DNA of 5,216 nt, taken from the NCBI GenBank assembly GCA_029052375.1, contig JAIDJD010000329.1:1-5216 (forward strand), written 5' to 3'. Position numbers and translations under genes: made by a program. The DNA is from Duncaniella sp. Lineage in GTDB: Bacteria > Bacteroidota > Bacteroidia > Bacteroidales > Muribaculaceae. A model generated the notes under the pieces. That model was not told where the DNA came from, searched no databases, and saw only the letters and a program-made list of their open reading frames with translations. Shown here piece after piece: positions 1 through 5,216 of this stretch (the stretch's first letter is position 1; the number at the start of each line of letters is the position of its first letter).

Positions 1-156
1 TACTACATCAACTTCACATTCACCCGCAATGGAGTTGAAAGCTCGGCCCCTATAAAAGGCTGGATAACGACAGGCCAAAGGCGCATCCCCCTGAAAGTGG
101 AAGGCAAGCTCCCCGTAGGCAAAGTAAGAGCGCTCTATACCGGACCAAACCCATGA
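1..156 (+). CDS. C-terminal end of an unrecognised protein (5' end outside window)
   Basis: The frame is open from base 1 to a TGA at 154-156, giving 51 residues that end in ALYTGPNP. I do not recognise the family. The visible part alternates hydrophobic and polar residues (for example YYINFTFTRNG and RRIPLKVEGKL) with turn residues between, which suggests the last strands of a beta-sandwich or beta-barrel-like domain; this is inference from pattern only. There is no membrane segment or known motif. The stop overlaps the ATG of the metallophosphoesterase (ATGA at 153-156), so the two are almost certainly co-transcribed and probably translationally coupled. The protein may therefore work with the phosphoesterase. 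It is not a recognisable 5'-nucleotidase C-terminal domain. The reading frame is well supported by the overlap and by the lack of stops; the function is unknown. Confidence 0.7.
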   Translation, partial: YYINFTFTRNGVESSAPIKGWITTGQRRIPLKVEGKLPVGKVRALYTGPNP

Positions 157-1328
157 CGATGTCGCGCGAAATCCGCATCATAGCCACCACAGACCTTCAC
201 GGCCTCTTCTACGACGGCCATCATACACCTCGCCCTGCCGGCTCGCTGGCCGGGGTGAGGCATTTTGTAAATGAGGCCCGCAAAGAATATCCGGGGCCTC
301 TGTTTTTGGCCGACGCCGGAGACTTCATAGGCGGAGGCCTTGCTGTCTGGCACGGCATCTACGATAATCCGGGCGCGACAGACATATCCCCGGGACGTGT
401 CGGCTATGACGCGATGGCTCCGGGCAACCACGACCTCGACATCGGCCTCTCGCGCTTCGGACGCTATGCCGCGGCGGCAGGCACCCCAATGGTGGCGGCC
501 AACGTCTCGGGCGCCTCGCCATACGTCAGGCCATACACAGTCGTATCCCGCGGCGGCGTCAGCATAGGGTTTGCAGGGTGGACGACAGCCGAGACACAGC
601 CTCTGATGGACTCATTCAGCGTATCCGGGGATATTGACAGCGTCCGCAAGGCCATCGACAGCCTCGGACGCGGGCCCGGGCCTGACCTCACCGTCCTCCT
701 TGCCCATGCCGGGCCGGATGAATGCCGCACGATTTTATCGGAGGTCGACGGCTTCGACCTTGCCATTTGCGGCCACGAACACTCTACACGCGGCGTGTAC
801 ACAGGCCCCGGCGGTGTGCCGATTGTCAACCCCGGCCCATACGGACTCACCCTGGCCGACATATGCGTAGACCTGCCGTCACGCAAGGCCGAGGCCAAGA
901 TAGTCAGCCTCGCTCACCATCCCTGCCCGATGCCCGGCGCCCTTGTCGAAGCGGACGCCAGGACTCTCATACCCGAGACAGCTCCCCGCTCTCTCGACGA
1001 GGCCATACACCGTTGTGTCCACTCGCTCGGAGCCGACATATCCGTCACCGACATCTCAGGCATCACCCTGTCTGGTCCGCTCACCGTAGGCCAATCTTTC
1101 CGCATCCTTCCCTACGACGACAGGCTTGCCTATTTCGAGGTGCCCGCAGGCTGGCGGCCGGACGGCGAGACTTTTTCTGTCTCAGTCTCCAGGAGCATAC
1201 CAGCGTCGGGCACGGCAATGGCCATCGCAACCGTACACACATATGCACTGATGGGAAAGCCCGGGCGCCTGACATCGGTCTCTCCCCTCCCGCTCAGAAG
1301 CCACCTGCTTGACTTCTTCGGCAGATGA
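153..1328 (+). CDS. Metallophosphoesterase of the 5'-nucleotidase/UshA family, with degenerate C-terminal domain
   Basis: A 391-residue calcineurin-like phosphoesterase expected to hydrolyse phosphomonoesters, possibly nucleotides, with a two-metal centre. All metal-site motifs are visible in order: D14-x-H16 (TTDLHG), G56-D57, G91-N-H-D with D96 as the likely partner of catalytic H93, H185 (LLAHAG), and G207-H-E-H210. N226-P-G follows, as in family members. From about residue 280 the protein aligns with the start of the 5'-nucleotidase C-terminal domain (ADISVTDISGI, GPLTVGQ, ILPYDD). There the usual NGGGIR is DISGIT and PFGN is PYDD, and no late GGDG-type motif is seen. The domain is about 110 residues, shorter than usual. 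The N-terminus (MTMSREIRIIATTDLHG) runs straight into the catalytic strand, so there is no signal peptide and the enzyme should be cytoplasmic, whereas UshA is periplasmic. Start chosen at 153 (ATGA overlap); an ATG two codons later is also possible. The fold is secure, the substrate is not. Confidence 0.88.
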   Translation: MTMSREIRIIATTDLHGLFYDGHHTPRPAGSLAGVRHFVNEARKEYPGPLFLADAGDFIGGGLAVWHGIYDNPGATDISPGRVGYDAMAPGNHDLDIGLSRFGRYAAAAGTPMVAANVSGASPYVRPYTVVSRGGVSIGFAGWTTAETQPLMDSFSVSGDIDSVRKAIDSLGRGPGPDLTVLLAHAGPDECRTILSEVDGFDLAICGHEHSTRGVYTGPGGVPIVNPGPYGLTLADICVDLPSRKAEAKIVSLAHHPCPMPGALVEADARTLIPETAPRSLDEAIHRCVHSLGADISVTDISGITLSGPLTVGQSFRILPYDDRLAYFEVPAGWRPDGETFSVSVSRSIPASGTAMAIATVHTYALMGKPGRLTSVSPLPLRSHLLDFFGR

Positions 1329-1344
1329 AAGACCGACATTCCAT

Positions 1345-1365
1345 AAAAAATGCTTCCGGCAAGCA
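1345..1365. other. Short hairpin after the phosphoesterase gene
   Basis: TGCTT (1351-1355) pairs with AAGCA (1361-1365) around a five-base loop, and six A's lie immediately before it. Read on the minus strand this is a stem followed by TTTTTT, the form of a terminator. The stem is only 5 bp, and no minus-strand gene arrives from the right. On the plus strand there is no T run, only ATTAACTTT. It may act weakly at the end of the phosphoesterase operon or be chance. Confidence 0.25.
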
Positions 1366-1387
1366 ATTAACTTTCACAATTATTTTA

Positions 1388-1414
1388 TTTGAGACCGAGT
1401 TTTTTGTAACTTTG
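1388..1414 (+). promoter_or_regulatory. Bacteroidota-type promoter for gmd
   Basis: TAACTTTG at 1407-1414 matches the Bacteroides -7 consensus TAnnTTTG exactly. TTTG at 1388-1391 is a candidate -33 element, but it is only 15 bases from the -7 element instead of about 20; a TTTT at 1383-1386 has the usual spacing but a poorer sequence. The predicted start near 1420 leaves a leader of about 30 bases. It ends in an AT-rich stretch (ATTTATTTTTTTCT) with no Shine-Dalgarno sequence, which is normal for this phylum. Confidence 0.65.
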
Positions 1415-1450
1415 TGCGCGTAACCCCAATAGATACATTTATTTTTTTCT

Positions 1451-2542
1451 ATGAAAACTGCTTTAATCACCGGTATCACCGGCCAGGACGGCTCATTCCT
1501 CGCAGAATTTCTTCTTGACAAGGGCTATGATGTACACGGTACCATCAGACGCTCTTCTGTAGACTACCGCGAGCGCATAGCCCATCTCGAGGGCAAACCC
1601 CACTTCCACCTCCACTACGCCGACCTTGGCGACTCCATGTCTATCATCCAGGTGCTCAACAAGGTGAAGCCCGACGAGGTCTACAACCTTGCCGCGCAGA
1701 GCCACGTGCAGGTATCGTTTGACTCTCCCGAGTTCACCGCCGACGTCGACGCCACCGGCGTGCTCCGCATCCTCGAAGGCATCCGCCAGTGCGGACTGGC
1801 CGAAACCTGCCGGTTCTACCAGGCTTCCACCTCCGAACTCTACGGCAAGGTAGAGGAAGTGCCTCAGAACGAGAACACCCCCTTCCACCCCTACTCTCCA
1901 TACGCCGTCGCCAAGCTTTACGGCTTCTGGATTGTCAAGGAATATCGCGAGGCATACAATATGTTTGCCTGCTCGGGCATCCTCTTCAACCACGAGTCTG
2001 AGCGTCGCGGCGAGACATTCGTAACCCGCAAGATAACCCTCGCGGCGGCACGCATAGCCCAGGGCAAACAGGAAAAACTGTATCTTGGCAATCTCTCATC
2101 GCTCCGCGACTGGGGCTATGCCAAGGACTATGTAGAGTGTATGTGGCTCATACTCCAGCAGGCCGAGCCCGAAGACTTCGTCATCGCCACCGGCGAGCAG
2201 CACTCGGTACGCGAGTTCTGTCTCTACGCATTCCGCCGCGCAGGCATCGAGCTGCGCTTCGAGGGCGAGGGCGAAAACGAGAAGGGCATCGACGTCAAGA
2301 CCGGCAAGGCAGTGATCGAGGTTTCGCCCGACTTCTACCGTCCCACGGATGTCGTCAATCTCTGGGGCGACCCCACCAAAGCCAAGCAGAAACTCGGCTG
2401 GGATCCCGCAAAGAAGACCTCGTTCGAACAGCTTGTCAATCTTATGGTGGACGCCGACATGGCCAAAGTTGCCATCGAGCGTGCCGGCGAACAGGTGCGC
2501 ACCAACCTCGCCGAGTATCTCGAGAAGGGCATCGTGAAATAA
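1451..2542 (+). CDS. gmd: GDP-mannose 4,6-dehydratase
   Basis: Converts GDP-D-mannose to GDP-4-keto-6-deoxy-D-mannose in the cytoplasm. This is the committed step to GDP-L-fucose and to related sugars such as GDP-rhamnose or GDP-perosamine, used in capsule, O-antigen and glycoprotein glycans. The 363 residues are the usual family length. It is an extended short-chain dehydrogenase: the Rossmann motif G8-I-T-G11-Q-D-G14 is followed by the GMD-typical R33-R-S-S, YNLAAQSHVQVSF (78-90), the catalytic T127-S-E129, the pair Y151-x-x-x-K155, and R185-R-G-E-T-F-V-T-R. Start at 1451: MKTALITGITGQDGS is the standard N-terminus and follows an AT-rich leader. The gene has its own promoter and terminator. 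The usual partner, GDP-L-fucose synthase (fcl), is not beside it: the next gene is an unrelated peptidase. The downstream product is therefore not defined by this window. The family call is very secure. Confidence 0.97.
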   Translation: MKTALITGITGQDGSFLAEFLLDKGYDVHGTIRRSSVDYRERIAHLEGKPHFHLHYADLGDSMSIIQVLNKVKPDEVYNLAAQSHVQVSFDSPEFTADVDATGVLRILEGIRQCGLAETCRFYQASTSELYGKVEEVPQNENTPFHPYSPYAVAKLYGFWIVKEYREAYNMFACSGILFNHESERRGETFVTRKITLAAARIAQGKQEKLYLGNLSSLRDWGYAKDYVECMWLILQQAEPEDFVIATGEQHSVREFCLYAFRRAGIELRFEGEGENEKGIDVKTGKAVIEVSPDFYRPTDVVNLWGDPTKAKQKLGWDPAKKTSFEQLVNLMVDADMAKVAIERAGEQVRTNLAEYLEKGIVK

Positions 2543-2597
2543 GAGATTGCACCGCAGTCCACGCCAAGACACACTTCTTTCAACTCTCTATACACCA

Positions 2598-2650
2598 GGC
2601 ACCCCGGGCAGAGACCGAGCCGCGTCTCGGCCCGCGGGCGCCATTTTTCT
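2598..2650 (+). terminator. Rho-independent terminator of gmd
   Basis: A long GC-rich hairpin begins 56 bases after the gmd stop. From base to tip the pairs are 2598-2600 with 2640-2642, 2602-2604 with 2636-2638, 2605-2609 with 2630-2634, and 2611-2615 with 2624-2628. That makes 16 pairs, interrupted by an A/C mismatch, one bulged C and an A/G mismatch, with an 8-base loop. ATTTTTCTT follows at once. Alternative folds are possible inside it, because GCCCGCGGGC (2630-2639) is self-complementary and CCGAG (2615-2619) can pair with CTCGG (2626-2630). Confidence 0.75.
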
Positions 2651-2680
2651 TGTCCGGCACGCCGAAAAACCGTAATTTTG
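2649..2680 (+). promoter_or_regulatory. Bacteroidota-type promoter for the M16 peptidase gene
   Basis: TAATTTTG at 2673-2680 is an exact match to the -7 consensus TAnnTTTG. CTTG at 2649-2652 is one base off the -33 consensus TTTG and sits at the ideal spacing of 20 bases. The -33 element overlaps the end of the T tract of the gmd terminator. Only four bases (CACC) separate the -7 element from the ATG at 2685, so transcription should start at or a few bases beyond the A of the start codon. Confidence 0.7.
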
Positions 2681-2684
2681 CACC

Positions 2685-3902
2685 ATGGAATCCAGATATG
2701 TCTATTCTACACTCCCCGGCGGGCTGAGGATTGTCGTCGACCACCGCCCGGCCGCAGAGGTCGACCATTGCGGACTGGCCGTCAACGCAGGGTCGCGCGA
2801 CGAACGGCCCGAACAGTACGGCCTGGCCCACTTTGTGGAGCATACCATCTTCAAGGGGACGCGCAGGCGGCGCTCATGGCACATACTCAACCGCATGGAG
2901 GCCGTCGGCGGCGAGCTCAACGCCTACACCACCAAGGAGGAGACCATGCTCTACTCCACATTCCCCTCCGGCAACCTTGCGAGGGCCCTCGACCTCATCT
3001 CAGACCTTGTGACAGACTCGCTCTTTCCGGAACGCGAGCTCGAGAAGGAGCGCCAGGTGGTAGAGGACGAGATAGACACATACCTCGACATACCCTCGGA
3101 GGGAATCTATGACGACTTCGACGAGCTGATATTCAAGGGCTCTCAGCTGGCCCACCCCATACTCGGCACCCGTGCCACCCTCGCGGGCCTCGGCTCGCAG
3201 GCTTGCCGCGAATGGCTCGAGACCTTTTATGTCCCGGACAACATGGTGCTGTTCTACTCGGGCCGAACGTCGCCCGAACGGTTTGTCCGAATGGCCGAGA
3301 GGTATTTCTCAGGCCTGACGCGCACCTCCGTGCGACCTGCGCGCGTGGCCCCGGCGCCAGTGTCGAGATTTGACGAAACCGAAAGCATAGAGAGCCACCA
3401 GGCACACACCCTGCTGGGATGTGTCATCCCCGGCATAACCTCGCCAGACAGATACGCAATGGCCCTGCTGACCAACATACTCGGAGGCCCGGGCATGAAC
3501 TCGATGCTCAATGTGGCCCTCAGAGAGAAGCGAGGCCTTGTCTACGCCGTAGACGCCTCGACATCCATGCTGACAGACTGCGGGCTCATGACCATATATT
3601 ACGGCTGTGACCCCGAAGACTCGGCACGGTGCAGGAAACTCGTGCTCGACACCATCACAGGCCTTGCAGACCGACAGCTGACCGCACGCCAGCTAGACGC
3701 GGCCAAGAAGCAGTATCTCGGACAGCTCACCGTTGGCTCGCTTAACACCGAACAGCTTGCCCTCGGCATGGCACGCTCCACTATGCTGACAGGCCGCGTC
3801 AGACCGCGCCGGGAAATCAACGAGGCAATCATGGCCGTCACACCCGCCAAGATTTCAGAAATAGCCTCGGGGCTGAGAATGTCGACCCTGACACTCCACT
3901 GA
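2685..3902 (+). CDS. M16 family zinc metallopeptidase (insulinase/processing-peptidase-like, single domain pair)
   Basis: A 405-residue M16 peptidase, close to the usual size of the short bacterial (M16B-type) proteins that resemble one mitochondrial processing peptidase subunit. The inverted zinc motif H49-F-V-E52-H53 is intact. The third ligand is probably E129 in VVEDEID, 76 residues beyond H53, the spacing known for the family; E127 is the alternative. The C-terminal half carries ALREKRGLVY, which supplies the substrate-binding R280/Y287 pair, so the protein looks catalytically competent. The start is fixed by homology: YVYSTLPGGLRIVV is the normal first strand, so there is no room for a later start. 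No signal peptide or membrane segment is seen, suggesting a cytoplasmic enzyme that degrades or processes peptides; the substrate is unknown. It has its own promoter, is separated from gmd by a terminator, and faces htpG tail to tail. The neighbours give no functional clue. Confidence 0.93.
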   Translation: MESRYVYSTLPGGLRIVVDHRPAAEVDHCGLAVNAGSRDERPEQYGLAHFVEHTIFKGTRRRRSWHILNRMEAVGGELNAYTTKEETMLYSTFPSGNLARALDLISDLVTDSLFPERELEKERQVVEDEIDTYLDIPSEGIYDDFDELIFKGSQLAHPILGTRATLAGLGSQACREWLETFYVPDNMVLFYSGRTSPERFVRMAERYFSGLTRTSVRPARVAPAPVSRFDETESIESHQAHTLLGCVIPGITSPDRYAMALLTNILGGPGMNSMLNVALREKRGLVYAVDASTSMLTDCGLMTIYYGCDPEDSARCRKLVLDTITGLADRQLTARQLDAAKKQYLGQLTVGSLNTEQLALGMARSTMLTGRVRPRREINEAIMAVTPAKISEIASGLRMSTLTLH

Positions 3903-3917
3903 TACAGACAGATAATA

Positions 3918-3960
3918 CAGATTCTCCCCGCCGGCCCCCAAGACCGGCGGGGAGAATCTG
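3918..3960. terminator. Hairpin between convergent peptidase and htpG genes, probable bidirectional terminator
   Basis: A perfect 17-bp stem, 3918-3934 with 3944-3960, encloses a nine-base loop (CCCCCAAGA). It starts 15 bases after the peptidase stop and lies 38 bases beyond the htpG stop, where a shared terminator is expected. A real T run is missing on both sides: the plus strand continues GTTAAATATTTATAT and the minus strand TATTATCTGTC. Termination may therefore be less efficient than the stem suggests, or the stem may mainly protect the 3' ends of both mRNAs. Confidence 0.7.
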
Positions 3961-3998
3961 GTTAAATATTTATATGGGAAATCGTCAGGGAATCAGAG

Positions 3999-5186
3999 CT
4001 ACCTGCACCAGCGGCGGACAAAGTCGCTGAGCTCACGGCCCTGGAGCAGACCGTTGGCGAGCAGGGCAAGGTCGATGGCCTGGCGCACGACAGGATGGGC
4101 CGAGGCAAAACCGCCAACAATCTTCTCCTGCTCCTTGCGGGCATTCTCGACTGAGGCCATGAGGGCGCTCTCCTCGTTCTTCTGCTCGTCGGTGGGCTTG
4201 TTGTCCTTGATGGCGGCGCGCAGGTCGGCCAGCTTGCGGTTGTCGTTCTCCACAGACTCGCGCAGGGGCTTGAGCTCGGCGCCGACCTTCTCCTCAGCCT
4301 CCTTGAGCACCTTGGCCACAAGGGGGTTGGATGTGTTGACTATGAGGTTGTAGCTGTCAGGCAACTCGGCATAGAAAGCCATGCCGGGCTGTGTGGCGGC
4401 CATATCCTTCATTCGGCGCATATACTCGTTCTGGGTTATCATCACAGGCTCGGCTTCGGGGTCGAGGCTCTGGAGCGCTACAAGGAACTCGCTCTTCTCC
4501 AGCTTGGGGAGCTGGGTGCGGAACATCGAGGAGAGAGTCTCTACCTGTGCGGGCTCGAGGCCTGAGTTCTCCTCTTCCTCCTTGGGTATGAGCCTCGAAG
4601 CCACATCAGAGTCCACGCGGACAAAGCGTGTCTTCTCTATCTTGCTCTCGAGCATGGAGATGAAGTGGCCGTCGAGCTGACCGTCCATCACGAGGACGTT
4701 GTAGCCCTTCTCTTCTGCCCCCTTGATATAGCTGTACTGGGCTGTCGGGTCGGTGGTGTAGATATAGACCACATCGCCGTCCTTGTCGGTCTGAGTGGCC
4801 TCGACCACCTTGCGGTATTCCTCGAGGGTGAAATACTTGCCCTCGGTGTCCTTGAGCAGGGCGAACTTGAGAGCCGAGTCGCAGAACTTCTCATCCGTGA
4901 GCATACCGTACTGGATGAAGATGCGGATGTCGTCCCACTTGGCCTCGAAGTCGGCACGGTCGGCCTTGAACAGCTCCTCGAGTCGCGAAGCGACCTTCTT
5001 GGTGATGTAGCCTGAGATTTTCTTGACTGCACGGTCGCTCTGGAGATATGAACGCGACACATTGAGGGGGATGTCGGGCGAGTCGATGACACCCTGGAGG
5101 AGTGTCATGAACTCAGGCACGACGCCCTCGACAGAGTCGGTGACGTACACCTGGTTGCAGTAGAGCTGTATGCGGTCTTTGCGCAC
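3999..5186 (-). CDS. htpG: Molecular chaperone HtpG (bacterial Hsp90), C-terminal part only
   Basis: Cytoplasmic ATP-dependent chaperone that acts as a homodimer on partly folded proteins. The 395-396 codons present cover most of the middle domain and all of the C-terminal dimerisation domain. The N-terminal ATP-binding domain lies beyond the window. Recognisable parts, numbered within this fragment: IQLYCNQVYVTDSVEG (6-21), and DSPDIPLNVSRSYLQS (35-50), whose R45 matches the middle-domain arginine that contacts ATP in Hsp90. ITQNEYMRRMKDM (250-262) and the closing helix AIDLALLANGLL (370-381) come later. Residues about 296-357 form a highly charged helical insert absent from E. coli HtpG. 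The stop is TAG at 3999-4001. The GTG at 5184-5186 is not the true start: the preceding bases are sequencing adapter, so the real reading frame was cut by the contig end. The gene converges on the peptidase gene and shares a terminator hairpin with it. Confidence 0.95.
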   Translation of the reverse strand: MRKDRIQLYCNQVYVTDSVEGVVPEFMTLLQGVIDSPDIPLNVSRSYLQSDRAVKKISGYITKKVASRLEELFKADRADFEAKWDDIRIFIQYGMLTDEKFCDSALKFALLKDTEGKYFTLEEYRKVVEATQTDKDGDVVYIYTTDPTAQYSYIKGAEEKGYNVLVMDGQLDGHFISMLESKIEKTRFVRVDSDVASRLIPKEEEENSGLEPAQVETLSSMFRTQLPKLEKSEFLVALQSLDPEAEPVMITQNEYMRRMKDMAATQPGMAFYAELPDSYNLIVNTSNPLVAKVLKEAEEKVGAELKPLRESVENDNRKLADLRAAIKDNKPTDEQKNEESALMASVENARKEQEKIVGGFASAHPVVRQAIDLALLANGLLQGRELSDFVRRWCR

Positions 5187-5216
5187 CTGTCGCTTATACC
5201 CATCTGACGCTGCCGA
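5187..5216 (-). other. Residual Illumina Nextera (Tn5) read-1 adapter at contig end
   Basis: Read on the plus strand, 5187-5205 matches the reverse complement of the 19-base Tn5 mosaic end (CTGTCTCTTATACACATCT) except for G instead of T at 5192 and C instead of A at 5200. Positions 5206-5216 (GACGCTGCCGA) match the following Nextera read-1 adapter bases exactly, so 28 of 30 agree. Translated in the htpG frame these bases give SAASDGYKRQ, which fits no HtpG protein, where a hydrophobic strand is expected. This is library-preparation sequence, not genome and not a natural transposon end. The match is from memory of the published adapter. Confidence 0.95.

Noticed and set aside
722..1312. 196-residue plus-strand open frame inside the phosphoesterase gene, and another at 2137-2727 across gmd
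   Set aside because: These are out-of-frame shadows rich in R, H, P and S over genes with clear catalytic motifs, and neither has a promoter or ribosome-binding context.
1345..1371. Strong terminator for the phosphoesterase operon
   Set aside because: The stem is only 5 bp and the T run lies on the minus-strand side, where no gene needs it; kept only as a weak hairpin.
1493..1993. 166-residue open frame on the minus strand inside gmd, and a similar 158-residue frame at 2096-2572
   Set aside because: Both lie opposite a fully conserved gmd. Their composition (rich in V, G, L, E and A) is what the antisense of GC-rich codons gives, and neither has a motif or a start signal.
2630..2639. Palindrome GCCCGCGGGC as a regulator binding site
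   Set aside because: It lies inside the 3' arm of the gmd terminator and is explained by that stem; there is no second copy near the other promoter.
5184..5186. GTG as the start of a 395-residue HtpG
   Set aside because: It falls in the middle of the Hsp90 middle domain and directly abuts adapter sequence; the true start is beyond the contig end.
5187..5216. Natural Tn5 or IS50-type transposon end next to htpG
   Set aside because: The bases after the mosaic end are the synthetic read-1 primer sequence, not IS50, and the sequence stops there with no transposase.

Overview
This window looks like a GC-rich (clearly above 50% by eye) stretch of a Bacteroidota chromosome, most likely order Bacteroidales. 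Three things point there. Upstream regions carry the Bacteroidota -7 element TAnnTTTG instead of an E. coli-type -10. Start codons lack Shine-Dalgarno sequences; the region before gmd is AT-rich. The gmd, M16 peptidase and HtpG proteins read like Bacteroidales versions. I cannot name a genus.

Layout, left to right. Positions 1-156 hold the last 51 codons of an unrecognised protein, whose stop overlaps the start of the next gene (ATGA). Positions 153-1328 encode a calcineurin-like metallophosphoesterase of the 5'-nucleotidase/UshA type. Its metal site is complete, its nucleotide-binding C-terminal domain is shortened and altered, and it has no signal peptide. A 122-base gap then carries the promoter for gmd (1451-2542), GDP-mannose 4,6-dehydratase, the first committed enzyme of GDP-L-fucose and related GDP-deoxyhexose synthesis. 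A strong terminator hairpin ends gmd, and its T tract runs directly into the promoter of a single-domain M16 zinc peptidase (2685-3902). That promoter sits so close to the ATG that the mRNA may be leaderless. A perfect 17-bp hairpin separates the peptidase from the convergent htpG gene (minus strand, 3999-5186), of which only the C-terminal half is present.

The last 30 bases (5187-5216) are not bacterial DNA. They match the Illumina Nextera (Tn5) read-1 adapter at 28 of 30 positions. The htpG break is therefore a contig end with untrimmed adapter, not a biological truncation.

The genes do not form one pathway. Apart from the coupled pair at the left edge, they look like independent housekeeping units with their own signals. 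I found no mobile element, CRISPR array, RNA gene or defence system, and nothing I would call a new biological system. The longest gap without a gene is 142 bases.
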